Below are positions 6,601 to 12,459 of a stretch of 12,459 bases of DNA, piece by piece. The stretch covers positions 1 through 12,459 of the forward strand of contig JAFRJF010000244.1 of assembly GCA_017432405.1 (NCBI GenBank), read 5' to 3'. A program made the position numbers and the translations under genes. Below the pieces are notes generated by a model. It did no database searches, was not told the origin of the DNA, and worked only from the letters and a program-made list of their open reading frames with translations. Origin of the DNA: Clostridia bacterium (GTDB lineage: Bacteria; Bacillota_A; Clostridia; Christensenellales; Aristaeellaceae). Positions within the stretch are counted from its first letter, which is position 1, and every line of letters starts with the position of its first letter.

Positions 6601-6619
6601 ATGACGCCCGTCATGGGCG
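6601..6619. promoter_or_regulatory. Overlapping short inverted repeats in the chr leader
   Basis: ATGACG-CC-CGTCAT (6601-6614) and CGCCC-GTCAT-GGGCG (6605-6619) share bases and could not form together. They lie 24-42 bases upstream of the first chr start codon. They could be an operator or a small leader structure; the arms are short and chance is not excluded. Confidence 0.3.
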
Positions 6620-6656
6620 AGATGACACCATTTTCCCAAATCTTTATACTTTTCTC

Positions 6657-6684
6657 TTGACTTTTCCCGCCAAAATTCTATTAT
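6657..6684 (+). promoter_or_regulatory. Promoter of the ABC exporter gene
   Basis: TTGACT (6657-6662) and TATTAT (6679-6684) are 16 bases apart (17 if ATTATA is used). Transcription would begin near 6691, about 25 bases before the ATG at 6716, with GGAGG at 6704-6708. Confidence 0.7.
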
Positions 6685-6715
6685 AGAAACAATACCAGAT
6701 ACCGGAGGCCCACCC

Positions 6716-8488
6716 ATGCAGCAAACCCGCAAGCGCCGCTCCGCAGGCGAGACCCTGCGCCTGTTCAAAACCTTCCTGCCCTACTTCAGGCCGTACCTGC
6801 CGGTACTTCTGCTGGACCTGTTCTGCGCGGCGCTGACCACGGTCTGCGACCTGGTTCTGCCGATGCTCGTGCGCTACATCACCGGCATGGGCGCGACCAA
6901 CCTGCCCGCGCTCACCGTGGCGACGGTGCTGCGGCTGGGGGCGCTTTACGTGGCGCTGCGCATCGTGGACACCGCGGCCAACTACTTCATGCAGTCCGTG
7001 GGCCACATCATGGGCACCCACATCGAGACCGACATGCGCCGCGACCTCTTCGCCCACCTGATGGAGCTGCCCCACGCCTACTACAGCGGCACCAAGATCG
7101 GTCAGATCATGTCCCGCATCACCAGCGACCTGTTCGACATCACGGAATTTGCCCACCATTACCCCGAGGAGCTGTTCATCACCAGCCTGAAGGTGATCGT
7201 CGCCTTCATCATACTCTGCGGCATGAACGTGCCCCTGACGCTGATCATATTCGCGTCGCTGCCGCTGATGGTACTGTGCAGCAACCACTTCGCCAGGCCC
7301 ATGCAGAAGTCCTTCAAGGATTCCCGTTTCCAGCTCGGCGAGATCAACGCCCGGGTGGAGGACAGCCTGTCCGGCATACGGGTGGTGAAGTCCTTCGCCA
7401 ACGAGGACGTGGAAATGGAGAAGTTCAAGCGCGACAGCCACGCCTTCCTGGCGGTCAAGAAGCGCATGTACCGGGCCATGGCCGGCTTTCACTCGGTCAC
7501 CCGCATGTTCGACGGCATCATGTACATACTGGTGGTGTGCGTCGGGGCGATCTTCATGATCCACGGGCGCATCACCGCGGCGGACCTGGTGGCCTACCTG
7601 CTGTATGTCACCACGCTGCTGGTGTCGATCCGCCGTCTGGTGGAATTCACCGAGAACTTCCAGCGGGGCATCACCGGCATCGAGCGCTTCGCCGAGGTGA
7701 TGGACGTGCCCGCCACCATCGCGGACCTGCCCGGCGCGGTGGAACTGAATAACGTGCGGGGCGAGCTGGAATTTGACGACGTGTCCTTTGCCTACGCCGA
7801 TGGCGGCACGGACGTGCTCAGCCACATCCGCCTTCACGTCAGCCCCGGCGAGAGCGTGGCGCTGGTGGGGCCCTCGGGCAGCGGCAAGACCACGCTGTGC
7901 AACCTGATTCCCCGGTTCTACGAGGTCAGGTCCGGCGTCATCCGCGTGGACGGCACGGACATCCGGCAGTATACGCTGAAATCCCTGCGCCGGCAGATCG
8001 GCATGGTGCAGCAGGACGTGCACCTGTTCTCGGGCACGGTGCTGTCAAACATCGAATACGGCCGCCCCGGCGCCAGCCGGGAGGCTGTCATCGAGGCGGC
8101 GAAGCTGGCCGGCGCCCACGAGTTCATCATGGCGCTGGAAAAGGGCTACGACACCTACGTGGGCGAGCACGGCGTCAAGCTGTCCGGCGGCCAGACGCAG
8201 CGCATCTCCATCGCCCGGGTTTTCCTGAAGAACCCGCCGATACTGATCCTCGACGAGGCCACCAGCGCCCTGGACAACGAATCGGAGCAGCTGGTGCAGC
8301 GGTCCCTGGAAAAGCTGATGAAGGGGCGCACCACGTTCACCATCGCCCACCGCCTGACCACCATACGCAACGCCAACACCATACTGGTGCTGACCGACGA
8401 GGGCATCGTCGAGCAGGGCAGCCACGCAAACCTGATGGCGAAAAAGGGCGTGTATTACAGGCTGTACAGCATGTACCAGGACCGGTGA
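6716..8488 (+). CDS. ABC exporter, fused permease and ATPase (half-transporter)
   Basis: This is a 590-residue type IV (MsbA/BmrA-like) exporter subunit. It has an N-terminal ABC_membrane domain of six predicted helices (about 25-325), with an intracellular loop around EDSLSGIRVVKSFANE (215-230), and a C-terminal nucleotide-binding domain. The latter has Walker A GPSGSGKT (385-392), Q-loop Gln432/433 (VQQDVHLFSGTV), signature LSGGQ (489-493), Walker B ILILDE (509-514), D-loop SALD and H-loop His545 in IAHRLTT. All ATPase residues are intact, so it should work as a homodimer. The family exports drugs, lipids or peptides; no peptidase C39 domain, immunity gene or peptide gene lies nearby, so the substrate is unknown. 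The start is well supported by GGAGG 7 bases upstream. Its TGA stop touches the stop of the convergent mnmM gene. Confidence 0.95.
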   Translation: MQQTRKRRSAGETLRLFKTFLPYFRPYLPVLLLDLFCAALTTVCDLVLPMLVRYITGMGATNLPALTVATVLRLGALYVALRIVDTAANYFMQSVGHIMGTHIETDMRRDLFAHLMELPHAYYSGTKIGQIMSRITSDLFDITEFAHHYPEELFITSLKVIVAFIILCGMNVPLTLIIFASLPLMVLCSNHFARPMQKSFKDSRFQLGEINARVEDSLSGIRVVKSFANEDVEMEKFKRDSHAFLAVKKRMYRAMAGFHSVTRMFDGIMYILVVCVGAIFMIHGRITAADLVAYLLYVTTLLVSIRRLVEFTENFQRGITGIERFAEVMDVPATIADLPGAVELNNVRGELEFDDVSFAYADGGTDVLSHIRLHVSPGESVALVGPSGSGKTTLCNLIPRFYEVRSGVIRVDGTDIRQYTLKSLRRQIGMVQQDVHLFSGTVLSNIEYGRPGASREAVIEAAKLAGAHEFIMALEKGYDTYVGEHGVKLSGGQTQRISIARVFLKNPPILILDEATSALDNESEQLVQRSLEKLMKGRTTFTIAHRLTTIRNANTILVLTDEGIVEQGSHANLMAKKGVYYRLYSMYQDR

Positions 8489-9058
8489 TCATCCCTTCTT
8501 CTTCACCGCGATCAGCTGGGGCGGGTCGTTGGGCTGGTTCATGTAGCGCTCCAGCAGCGCGTCGTAGCGCTTTGGATCCAGCCGGCCCGCCCATTCCGTC
8601 AAGGCCTCCAGCTCCCGCGCTCCCTCCTCATGGCCCGGATACACGCAAACCGTCATCAATCCCTGGGGCCTGAGCAGCGTCAGCGCCGCGTCCACGGCCT
8701 GAAGCGTCGTCCCGGTCCGGGTGGTGACGGCGTGTTCGGCCCCCGGCAGCCAGCCCAGGTTGAACATCACCGCGTCCACCGGCTCCGGCACGAAGTCGGC
8801 CATGTGCTGGTGGCCCTGGCAAAAGAGCGTCGCCCGGTCCGAAAGGCCCTCGTCCCGCAGGCGCTGGCCGGTCCTCTCCACCGCCTCCGGCTGTACGTCG
8901 AAGGCATACACGTGCCCGTCCGGCCCCACCCGACGGCACAGCCAAAGGGTGTCCCTGCCGTTGCCCATCGTGGCGTCCACGGCTCGCGCGCCGGGAAAGA
9001 GCGCCGTCTCCATCAATGCCGCCGCCCAGAACCGGGCAGACCTGAAATCCTGTGCCAT
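8489..9058 (-). CDS. mnmM: tRNA U34 methyltransferase MnmM (YtqB family)
   Basis: This is a small class I SAM-dependent methyltransferase of the former rRNA_methylase/YtqB family. The Bacillus subtilis member was shown to be MnmM, which methylates nm5s2U34 to mnm5s2U34 in tRNA wobble positions of Gram-positive bacteria. The ATG at 9058, preceded by GGGGGAA about 5 bases upstream, gives 189 residues, close to the 194 of YtqB. Motifs: VDATMGNGRDTLWL (27-40, SAM-binding loop), HVYAFDVQPEAV (49-60, acidic end of strand 2), FNLGWLPGAEHAVTT (99-113), VYPGHEEGARE (139-149) and the family's C-terminal signature NQPNDPPQLIAVKKK (174-188). An ATG at 9085 is possible but overlaps the -10 region. Its promoter (9084-9112) is back to back with that of the MATE gene. 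The function is by family, not shown here. Confidence 0.87.
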   Translation of the reverse strand: MAQDFRSARFWAAALMETALFPGARAVDATMGNGRDTLWLCRRVGPDGHVYAFDVQPEAVERTGQRLRDEGLSDRATLFCQGHQHMADFVPEPVDAVMFNLGWLPGAEHAVTTRTGTTLQAVDAALTLLRPQGLMTVCVYPGHEEGARELEALTEWAGRLDPKRYDALLERYMNQPNDPPQLIAVKKKG

Positions 9059-9083
9059 GCCGCATTCCCCCTTGCTATCTGCC

Positions 9084-9112
9084 ATTATACAGGAAACGAT
9101 CGTCTTTGAAAA
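9084..9112 (-). promoter_or_regulatory. Promoter of mnmM
   Basis: On the minus strand TTTTCA (9107-9112) and a perfect TATAAT (9084-9089) are 17 bases apart. The expected start of transcription, near 9077, leaves a leader of about 20 bases with the ribosome binding site GGGGGAA. Confidence 0.6.
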
Positions 9113-9165
9113 GCGCCGCGGTCGCGCCGGGTTGTGAATTGTATGAAATCTTTTCACGGCGTTCG

Positions 9166-9194
9166 TTGAAGTGGCCTTTCATCTATGATACAAT
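9166..9194 (+). promoter_or_regulatory. Promoter of the MATE gene
   Basis: TTGAAG (9166-9171), 17 bases, TACAAT (9189-9194). Transcription would start near 9201, 34 bases before the ATG at 9235, and AAGGAG lies at 9223-9228. Confidence 0.75.
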
Positions 9195-9234
9195 CCATGA
9201 ATTGAGTTACAACACAACAACCAAGGAGCTACCC

Positions 9235-10665
9235 ATGCAAAGCGATCTGAGGAACCGCCTTTCATTGAAGTCCGCGTTGATCGGCAACCGTGCCTTTTAC
9301 GTCATGGTGCTCTCGATCCTGGTGCCCATCGTCGTTCAGAACGCCATCTCCAACTTCGTGAACCTGTTGGACAACATCATGGTGGGCCAGGTGGGCACGG
9401 AGCAGATGTCGGGCGTGTCCATCGTAAACCAGCTGATGTTCGTGTTCAACCTGTGCGTGTTCGGCGGCATCTCCGGCGCGAGCATATTCTCGGCGCAGTA
9501 CGCCGGCGCGAACAACCAGGAGGGCGTGCGCCACTGCTTCCGCTACAAGTTGTACCTGTGCGCGGTGCTGATCGTCGCCGCCCTGGCGATCTTCCTGGGC
9601 GGCGGCGAATTCCTGATCAACCGGTTCCTGCACGACGAGGCCGACGCCGGGCGCGTCGCCACGACCCTGAGCCACGGCATGGAGTACCTGCACGTCATGC
9701 TCTGGGGCATGCTGCCCTTCGCGCTGACCCAGGTGTACGCCAGCACCCTTAGGGAAAACGGCGAGACGAAGCTGCCCATGCTCGCGGGCATCGTGGCGGT
9801 ATTCGTAAACCTCATCTTCAACTACCTGCTGATCTTCGGCCACCTGGGCTTCCCCCGGCTGGGCGTGCGGGGCGCGGCCATCGCCACAGTGCTCTCCCGT
9901 TTCGTGGAGCTGGCCATCGTCGTCGTCAGCACCCACGCGAACCCCGATCGGTATCCCTTCGCAAAGGGCGTGTACGGCAGCCTGCGGGTGCCCGGCGACC
10001 TGGCGAAGCAGATCACCCTGAAGGGCATGCCGCTGCTGATCAACGAGTGCCTTTGGTCCACGGGCATGACCGTGCTGGTGCAGTGCTATTCCCAGCGGGG
10101 GCTGGACGTGGTGGCCGCCATGAACATCTCCAGCACCGTCTCCAACCTGTTCTCCGTGGCCATACTGTCCATGGGCAGCGCCACCGCCATCATCGTTGGC
10201 CAGGCCCTCGGGGCAAACGACATGGCGCGGGCGAAGGACCAGGCCTGGAAGCTGGTGTTCTTTTCGCTATGTCTCAGCGCCGGAACGCTGGTTTTGATGC
10301 AGCTGGTCGCGCCGCTGATCCCACAGCTCTACCAGACCTCCGAAGCCGTGCGCCAGCTGGCGACCCGGCTTCTGCGGATCTACGCGCTGTGCCTGCCCCT
10401 GATCTCATTCTGCAACAGCGCGTATTTCATACTGCGCTCCGGCGGCAAGACGCTGATCACCTTCCTGTTCGACAGCGGCTATACCTGGGTGATCAGCGTG
10501 CCCATCGCCTGGACCCTGGTCCACCTGACGGGCCTGCCGGTGGAGACGGTCTCTCTGCTGGTACAGCTGGCCGAGATCATCAAGTGCGCCTTCGGCTATG
10601 TGCTGCTGCGCAGGGGCGTGTTGATGAACAACATCGTGGTAGGAAAACGGAGCCGTCCCGAATAG
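9235..10665 (+). CDS. MATE family efflux transporter
   Basis: This is a cation-coupled multidrug or metabolite exporter of the MatE (NorM/DinF) superfamily in the cytoplasmic membrane. The ATG at 9235, with AAGGAG 6 bases upstream and a promoter at 9166-9194, gives 476 residues, the usual family length; an open frame running back to 9052 lies upstream of the promoter and is not coding. Family marks are LVPIVVQNAISNFVNLLDNI (residues 31-50, helix 1), MVGQVGTEQMSGVSI (49-63) and, in the second half after the duplication point, GMPLLINECLWSTGMTVLV (about 264-282) followed by AMNISSTVSNLF and IIVGQALGAND. About twelve hydrophobic helices in two similar halves are visible. The substrate is unknown. 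The stop TAG lies within the loop of the terminator hairpin of the opposite gene. Confidence 0.93.
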   Translation: MQSDLRNRLSLKSALIGNRAFYVMVLSILVPIVVQNAISNFVNLLDNIMVGQVGTEQMSGVSIVNQLMFVFNLCVFGGISGASIFSAQYAGANNQEGVRHCFRYKLYLCAVLIVAALAIFLGGGEFLINRFLHDEADAGRVATTLSHGMEYLHVMLWGMLPFALTQVYASTLRENGETKLPMLAGIVAVFVNLIFNYLLIFGHLGFPRLGVRGAAIATVLSRFVELAIVVVSTHANPDRYPFAKGVYGSLRVPGDLAKQITLKGMPLLINECLWSTGMTVLVQCYSQRGLDVVAAMNISSTVSNLFSVAILSMGSATAIIVGQALGANDMARAKDQAWKLVFFSLCLSAGTLVLMQLVAPLIPQLYQTSEAVRQLATRLLRIYALCLPLISFCNSAYFILRSGGKTLITFLFDSGYTWVISVPIAWTLVHLTGLPVETVSLLVQLAEIIKCAFGYVLLRRGVLMNNIVVGKRSRPE

Positions 10666-10673
10666 GGAACGGC
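10644..10673 (-). terminator. Terminator of the CAP-domain gene, overlapping the MATE stop
   Basis: GCCGTCCC (10652-10659) pairs with GGG-A-ACGGC (10665-10673, one bulged A), and on the minus strand the stem is followed within 3 bases by GTTTTCC. It thus serves the CAP gene, which ends at 10706. The MATE stop codon TAG (10663-10665) lies in the loop and right arm. A further perfect 14-base palindrome, GCGCTGCGCAGCGC, follows at 10678-10691. Confidence 0.65.
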
Positions 10674-10705
10674 CCCGGCGCTGCGCAGCGCAAATTATGT
10701 CGATT

Positions 10706-11185
10706 TTACTTTCCAAACAGCTGCACCCAGTAGGTCACGCCGCCGGAGACGACGGCGCACGCGCCGATGCTGCCGTAGCTGGCGCGCAGTATGTTGGCCC
10801 TGTGGCCGCTGGAGGTCATCCAGGCCGCCATCACCTTGTCCGCCGTGCGCTGGCCCATGGCGATGTTCTCGCCGTAGGCGGCGCTGCTGACGGTGCGCCA
10901 GGCGGTGCCGTCGGGGCGCGTGTGGCTGAATTTGCGGGTGATCTCACCGGCCCTTATACGGGCCGCCCGACTCAGCTCGGCGCTGACCTTCAGCGTTCCA
11001 AGTCCCCGCCGGACGCGCTCCTGGTTGACCTGGCGCACCACCTCGCCTGACAGGGATGTCCTGAGGGAAACGGTCGAACGGGCGGGTTGTGAAGCGCCGG
11101 CCGTCCATGTCGACGCCAGGGCCGTACCCTGTGTAAACAGCATCAGGCCAACGGCCACTATCCATGCAAGTATCCTTTTGTTCAA
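10706..11185 (-). CDS. Secreted CAP (SCP/PR-1) domain protein, TTG start
   Basis: This is a small extracellular protein of the CAP superfamily, related to the C-terminal domain of YkwD/SafA-associated proteins; bacterial members lack a proven general function. The TTG at 11185 is preceded by AAGGAAG about 7 bases upstream, and only this start includes the full signal peptide (KR, then hydrophobic ILAWIVAVGLMLF, then TALA-ST at 22-26); the next Met is residue 15, inside it. The CAP domain covers 45-159 of 159 residues: VNQERVRRGL (53-62), FSHTRPDG (86-93, His88), YGENIAMG (104-111, Glu106), SSGHRANIL (125-133, His128) and YWVQLFGK at the end. The cavity His/Glu/His set is complete. It has a near-consensus promoter with a palindrome at the start of transcription and is transcribed divergently from tlyA. 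Confidence 0.92.
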   Translation of the reverse strand: MNKRILAWIVAVGLMLFTQGTALASTWTAGASQPARSTVSLRTSLSGEVVRQVNQERVRRGLGTLKVSAELSRAARIRAGEITRKFSHTRPDGTAWRTVSSAAYGENIAMGQRTADKVMAAWMTSSGHRANILRASYGSIGACAVVSGGVTYWVQLFGK

Positions 11186-11212
11186 ACTGTGCTTCCTTCT
11201 TTCTGTCGTGAA

Positions 11213-11230
11213 TTTGAAATATATTTCAAA
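11213..11230. promoter_or_regulatory. Perfect 18-bp palindrome, candidate operator
   Basis: TTTGAAATATATTTCAAA reads the same on both strands. It lies just past the -10 box of the CAP promoter (about +4 to +21), where a bound repressor would block it, and contains the TTGAAA that could be the -35 box of the opposite, tlyA-ward promoter. AT-rich surroundings raise the chance of coincidence, but 9 exact base pairs in this position is notable. Confidence 0.5.
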
Positions 11231-11242
11231 GCTATTTTATAT
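11214..11242 (+). promoter_or_regulatory. Possible promoter toward tlyA
   Basis: TTGAAA (11214-11219), 17 bases, TTATAT (11237-11242). This would give a leader of about 75 bases for tlyA and would overlap the CAP promoter on the other strand. A second choice uses TTGTCA at 11256-11261 with a weak -10 near 11278-11283. Confidence 0.35.
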
Positions 11243-11262
11243 ATATCGCATAATTTTGTCAA
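11234..11262 (-). promoter_or_regulatory. Promoter of the CAP-domain gene
   Basis: On the minus strand TTGACA (11257-11262, full consensus) and TAAAAT (11234-11239) are 17 bases apart. The leader would be about 42 bases and would begin at the edge of the palindrome 11213-11230. Confidence 0.8.
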
Positions 11263-11324
11263 CATAATATCAGGCAATATGCATAAATTGGCAGAAATGG
11301 AAGCCCAAGGAAGGCGGATGACCC

Positions 11325-12143
11325 ATGACCAATGACGATACCATGCGCGCGGACGCTGCGCTGGCGGCGCGGGGGCTTGCGCCCAGTCGGGAGCGCGCCC
11401 GGGCCCTGATCGAAGCGGGGCTGGCCACCGTGAACGGCATGCCCATCGACAAGCCCGCAAGGCGGGTGAGCGAAGCTGACCGGCTGGCGGTTATCGGCGA
11501 CACCCACCCCTACGTCAGCCGGGGCGGATTGAAGCTGGAGAAGGCCCTCAATGTCTTCGGCGCAGATGTGTCCGGACTGGTCTGCGTGGACGTGGGCGCA
11601 TCCACCGGCGGCTTTACCGACGTGCTGCTCAGAAGCGGGGCAAGGCACGTCTACGCCGTAGACGTGGGCACTGCCCAGCTGCACGAATCGCTGCGCGTCG
11701 ACCCCCGGGTGACGAGCATGGAGCGGGTCAACGCCCGGACGCTGCATCGCGCCATGTTCCCGGAGCCGCCGACGCTGGCTGTGATGGACGTGTCCTTCAT
11801 CTCCATACGGCTGATCCTCCCGGCGCTGTTTGAGGTCCTGGGCGGGAAGGGCCGCGTGATCAGCCTCGTAAAGCCCCAGTTCGAGGCCGGACGCGAGCGC
11901 ATCGGCAAGAACGGCATCGTCGCCAGTGTCGAAGCCCACCGGGATGTGCTGAAGGCCATCGTCGATTTCGCGCCGACGCTGGGCTGGCAGGTGACCGGAC
12001 TGGACTTCTCCCCCATCGCCGGCGGCGACGGCAACGTGGAGTTTTTGGCGGATCTGAGACCGGAGGATTGCTGCAAAGCAACGATGAACGACGCCGTCAT
12101 CGACGACGTCGTGCGAAAAGCCCACGGAGCGAAGCTTCGATAG
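11325..12143 (+). CDS. tlyA: TlyA family rRNA 2'-O-methyltransferase (S4 + FtsJ domains)
   Basis: This family joins an S4 RNA-binding domain to an FtsJ-type Rossmann methyltransferase. The mycobacterial TlyA methylates ribose in 16S and 23S rRNA and affects capreomycin sensitivity; the old name hemolysin A is misleading. The product has 272 residues. The S4 domain is about 6-63 (LAARGLAPSRERARALIEAG, then VNG). The methyltransferase has YVSRGGLKLEKAL (63-75), SAM loop DVGASTGGFTDVLL (89-102), YAVDVG (110-115), MDVSFIS (154-160) and LVKPQFEAG (181-189). The set Lys70, Asp155, Lys183 and Glu239 matches the K-D-K-E pattern of the fold. ATG 11325 is preceded by AAGGAAGG 10 bases upstream; ATG 11343 has no such site. 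In many Firmicutes tlyA sits with nadK, argR and recN; here it stands alone, so it has been separated from them or they lie elsewhere. Confidence 0.93.
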   Translation: MTNDDTMRADAALAARGLAPSRERARALIEAGLATVNGMPIDKPARRVSEADRLAVIGDTHPYVSRGGLKLEKALNVFGADVSGLVCVDVGASTGGFTDVLLRSGARHVYAVDVGTAQLHESLRVDPRVTSMERVNARTLHRAMFPEPPTLAVMDVSFISIRLILPALFEVLGGKGRVISLVKPQFEAGRERIGKNGIVASVEAHRDVLKAIVDFAPTLGWQVTGLDFSPIAGGDGNVEFLADLRPEDCCKATMNDAVIDDVVRKAHGAKLR

Positions 12144-12161
12144 GCAGGAATGCGGCAAATA

Positions 12162-12188
12162 CTGATTTGTCGCAACGCGACAAATCAG
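12162..12188. repeat. Inverted repeat, copy 2 of the dispersed palindrome
   Basis: CTGATTTGTCGC (12162-12173) and GCGACAAATCAG (12177-12188) flank centre AAC. These arms are identical to the inner 12 bases of the arms at 3106-3150, including two more left-side bases (TA), while the centre and the outer flanks differ. It lies 19 bases after the tlyA stop and 11 bases after the stop of the convergent tmcAL gene. No T-run follows, so it is not a standard terminator. Confidence 0.8.
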
Positions 12189-12198
12189 AAGCTACCCC

Positions 12199-12459
12199 TT
12201 ACACCACCACAAACCGCTCCCTGTACTCCCGGCCCGCGGCGCGCAGCTGCGGGGCGTCGTGCAGCAGAGACCAGGCGTCCGTGGCGCGGCACTCCCACTC
12301 AAAGCAGGCGTCCCCCCGCAGGGCGGCAGCGCGGGAGACGATGGGCAGCGTCGAGCGGGCCTTCAGCTCGGCCAGCAGCGGCCCGGCCTCCCTGCGCAGG
12401 CCGATGAGCCGCGCGTAGGTCGGACGCAGCCCGGCCTGCAGCGCTGCCCGGTCGATGCC
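12199..12459 (-). CDS. tmcAL: C-terminal end of TmcAL (YlbM), tRNA(Met) cytidine acetate ligase
   Basis: The minus strand is open from the window edge to TAA at 12199-12201, giving the last 86 residues of a protein. They read PTYARLIGLRREAGPLLAEL, KARSTLPIVSRAA, then CRATDAWSLLHD and GREYRERFVVV. This is the end pattern of the YlbM/TmcAL family (R-x-LGFxxxG-R-x-LL, then LPI-x-x-RA, then D-x-RATD-x-x-x-LL, then G-x-D-Y-x-x-x-P-I-x-V), whose B. subtilis member makes ac4C34 in elongator tRNA-Met using acetate and ATP. The nucleotide-binding HxGH domain would lie outside the window. The final residues deviate from the usual ending. Call by pattern only, moderate confidence; an open frame on the other strand over the same bases has no family marks. 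Confidence 0.65.
   Translation of the reverse strand, partial: GIDRAALQAGLRPTYARLIGLRREAGPLLAELKARSTLPIVSRAAALRGDACFEWECRATDAWSLLHDAPQLRAAGREYRERFVVV

Noticed and set aside
6644..8023. A 459-codon open frame on the minus strand opposite the ABC exporter.
   Set aside because: Rich in His, Gln, Val and Gly as expected from the complement of GC-rich codons, and overlaid on a gene with every ABC motif.
9052..9234. N-terminal extension of the MATE protein.
   Set aside because: It would be translated from DNA upstream of the promoter at 9166-9194 and reads as non-membrane, Arg-rich sequence; the ATG at 9235 has AAGGAG.
12068..12418. Plus-strand open frames over the right edge.
   Set aside because: Ser/Arg/Pro-rich without family marks, and they run through the palindrome; the minus strand matches the end of TmcAL.
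1..12459. CRISPR array, toxin-antitoxin pair, defence island or insertion sequence.
   Set aside because: No regularly spaced direct repeats, no transposase frame, no terminal inverted repeats around a gene and no recognisable defence pair were found. The caspase-like protein has a signal peptide and Ig repeats, which argues against an intracellular abortive-infection role.

Overview
The window is GC-rich with strong G/C preference at third codon positions. It carries AGGAGG-type ribosome binding sites and sigma-A-like promoters (TTGACA/TATAAT). The gene families are typical of Gram-positive anaerobes: a corrinoid methyltransferase carrier, MnmM (YtqB), TmcAL (YlbM), TlyA, YkuD and CAP wall proteins, and Big_2 surface proteins. 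I infer a high-GC member of the Clostridia (Bacillota), possibly host-associated; the genus cannot be read from this stretch. No plasmid, phage or CRISPR module is intact here.

Layout. (1) 1-568: 3' end of a corrinoid-protein gene with a strong terminator. (2) 661-1700: a small gene graveyard beside a tRNA. It holds the tail of a Big_2 surface protein (minus strand) and a GGDEF fragment that runs directly into a tyrosine-recombinase-like fragment (plus strand), and it ends at the 3' end of tRNA-Lys(CTT), whose own promoter is a perfect consensus. (3) 1900-3094: a secreted L,D-transpeptidase with two peptidoglycan-binding repeats. (4) 3106-5365: a palindromic repeat, then a secreted caspase-like (clan CD) protease with four Big_2 domains on the minus strand. 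(5) 5427-6577: two half-size chromate-transporter genes, translationally coupled. (6) 6657-8488: a divergent half-size multidrug-type ABC exporter, whose stop codon abuts the stop of a convergent mnmM gene (8489-9058). (7) 9166-10665: a MATE efflux gene, convergent with a secreted CAP-domain protein (10706-11185). (8) 11213-12143: an AT-rich divergent promoter region with an 18-bp perfect palindrome, then tlyA, then a second copy of the palindromic repeat, then the C-terminal end of a tmcAL gene entering from the right.

Most genes are single transcription units with their own promoters, in alternating orientations; only the two chr genes form a clear operon. Themes are cell envelope (L,D-transpeptidase, Big_2 protease, CAP protein), export (ABC, MATE, ChrA pair) and RNA modification (MnmM, TlyA, TmcAL). 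No single pathway joins them. The points most worth a second look are the Big_2-caspase protein and the 16-bp promoter box it shares with the decayed Big_2 gene, the palindrome repeated at two convergent gene ends, the GGDEF/recombinase junction at the tRNA, and the palindrome in the CAP/tlyA divergent promoter.
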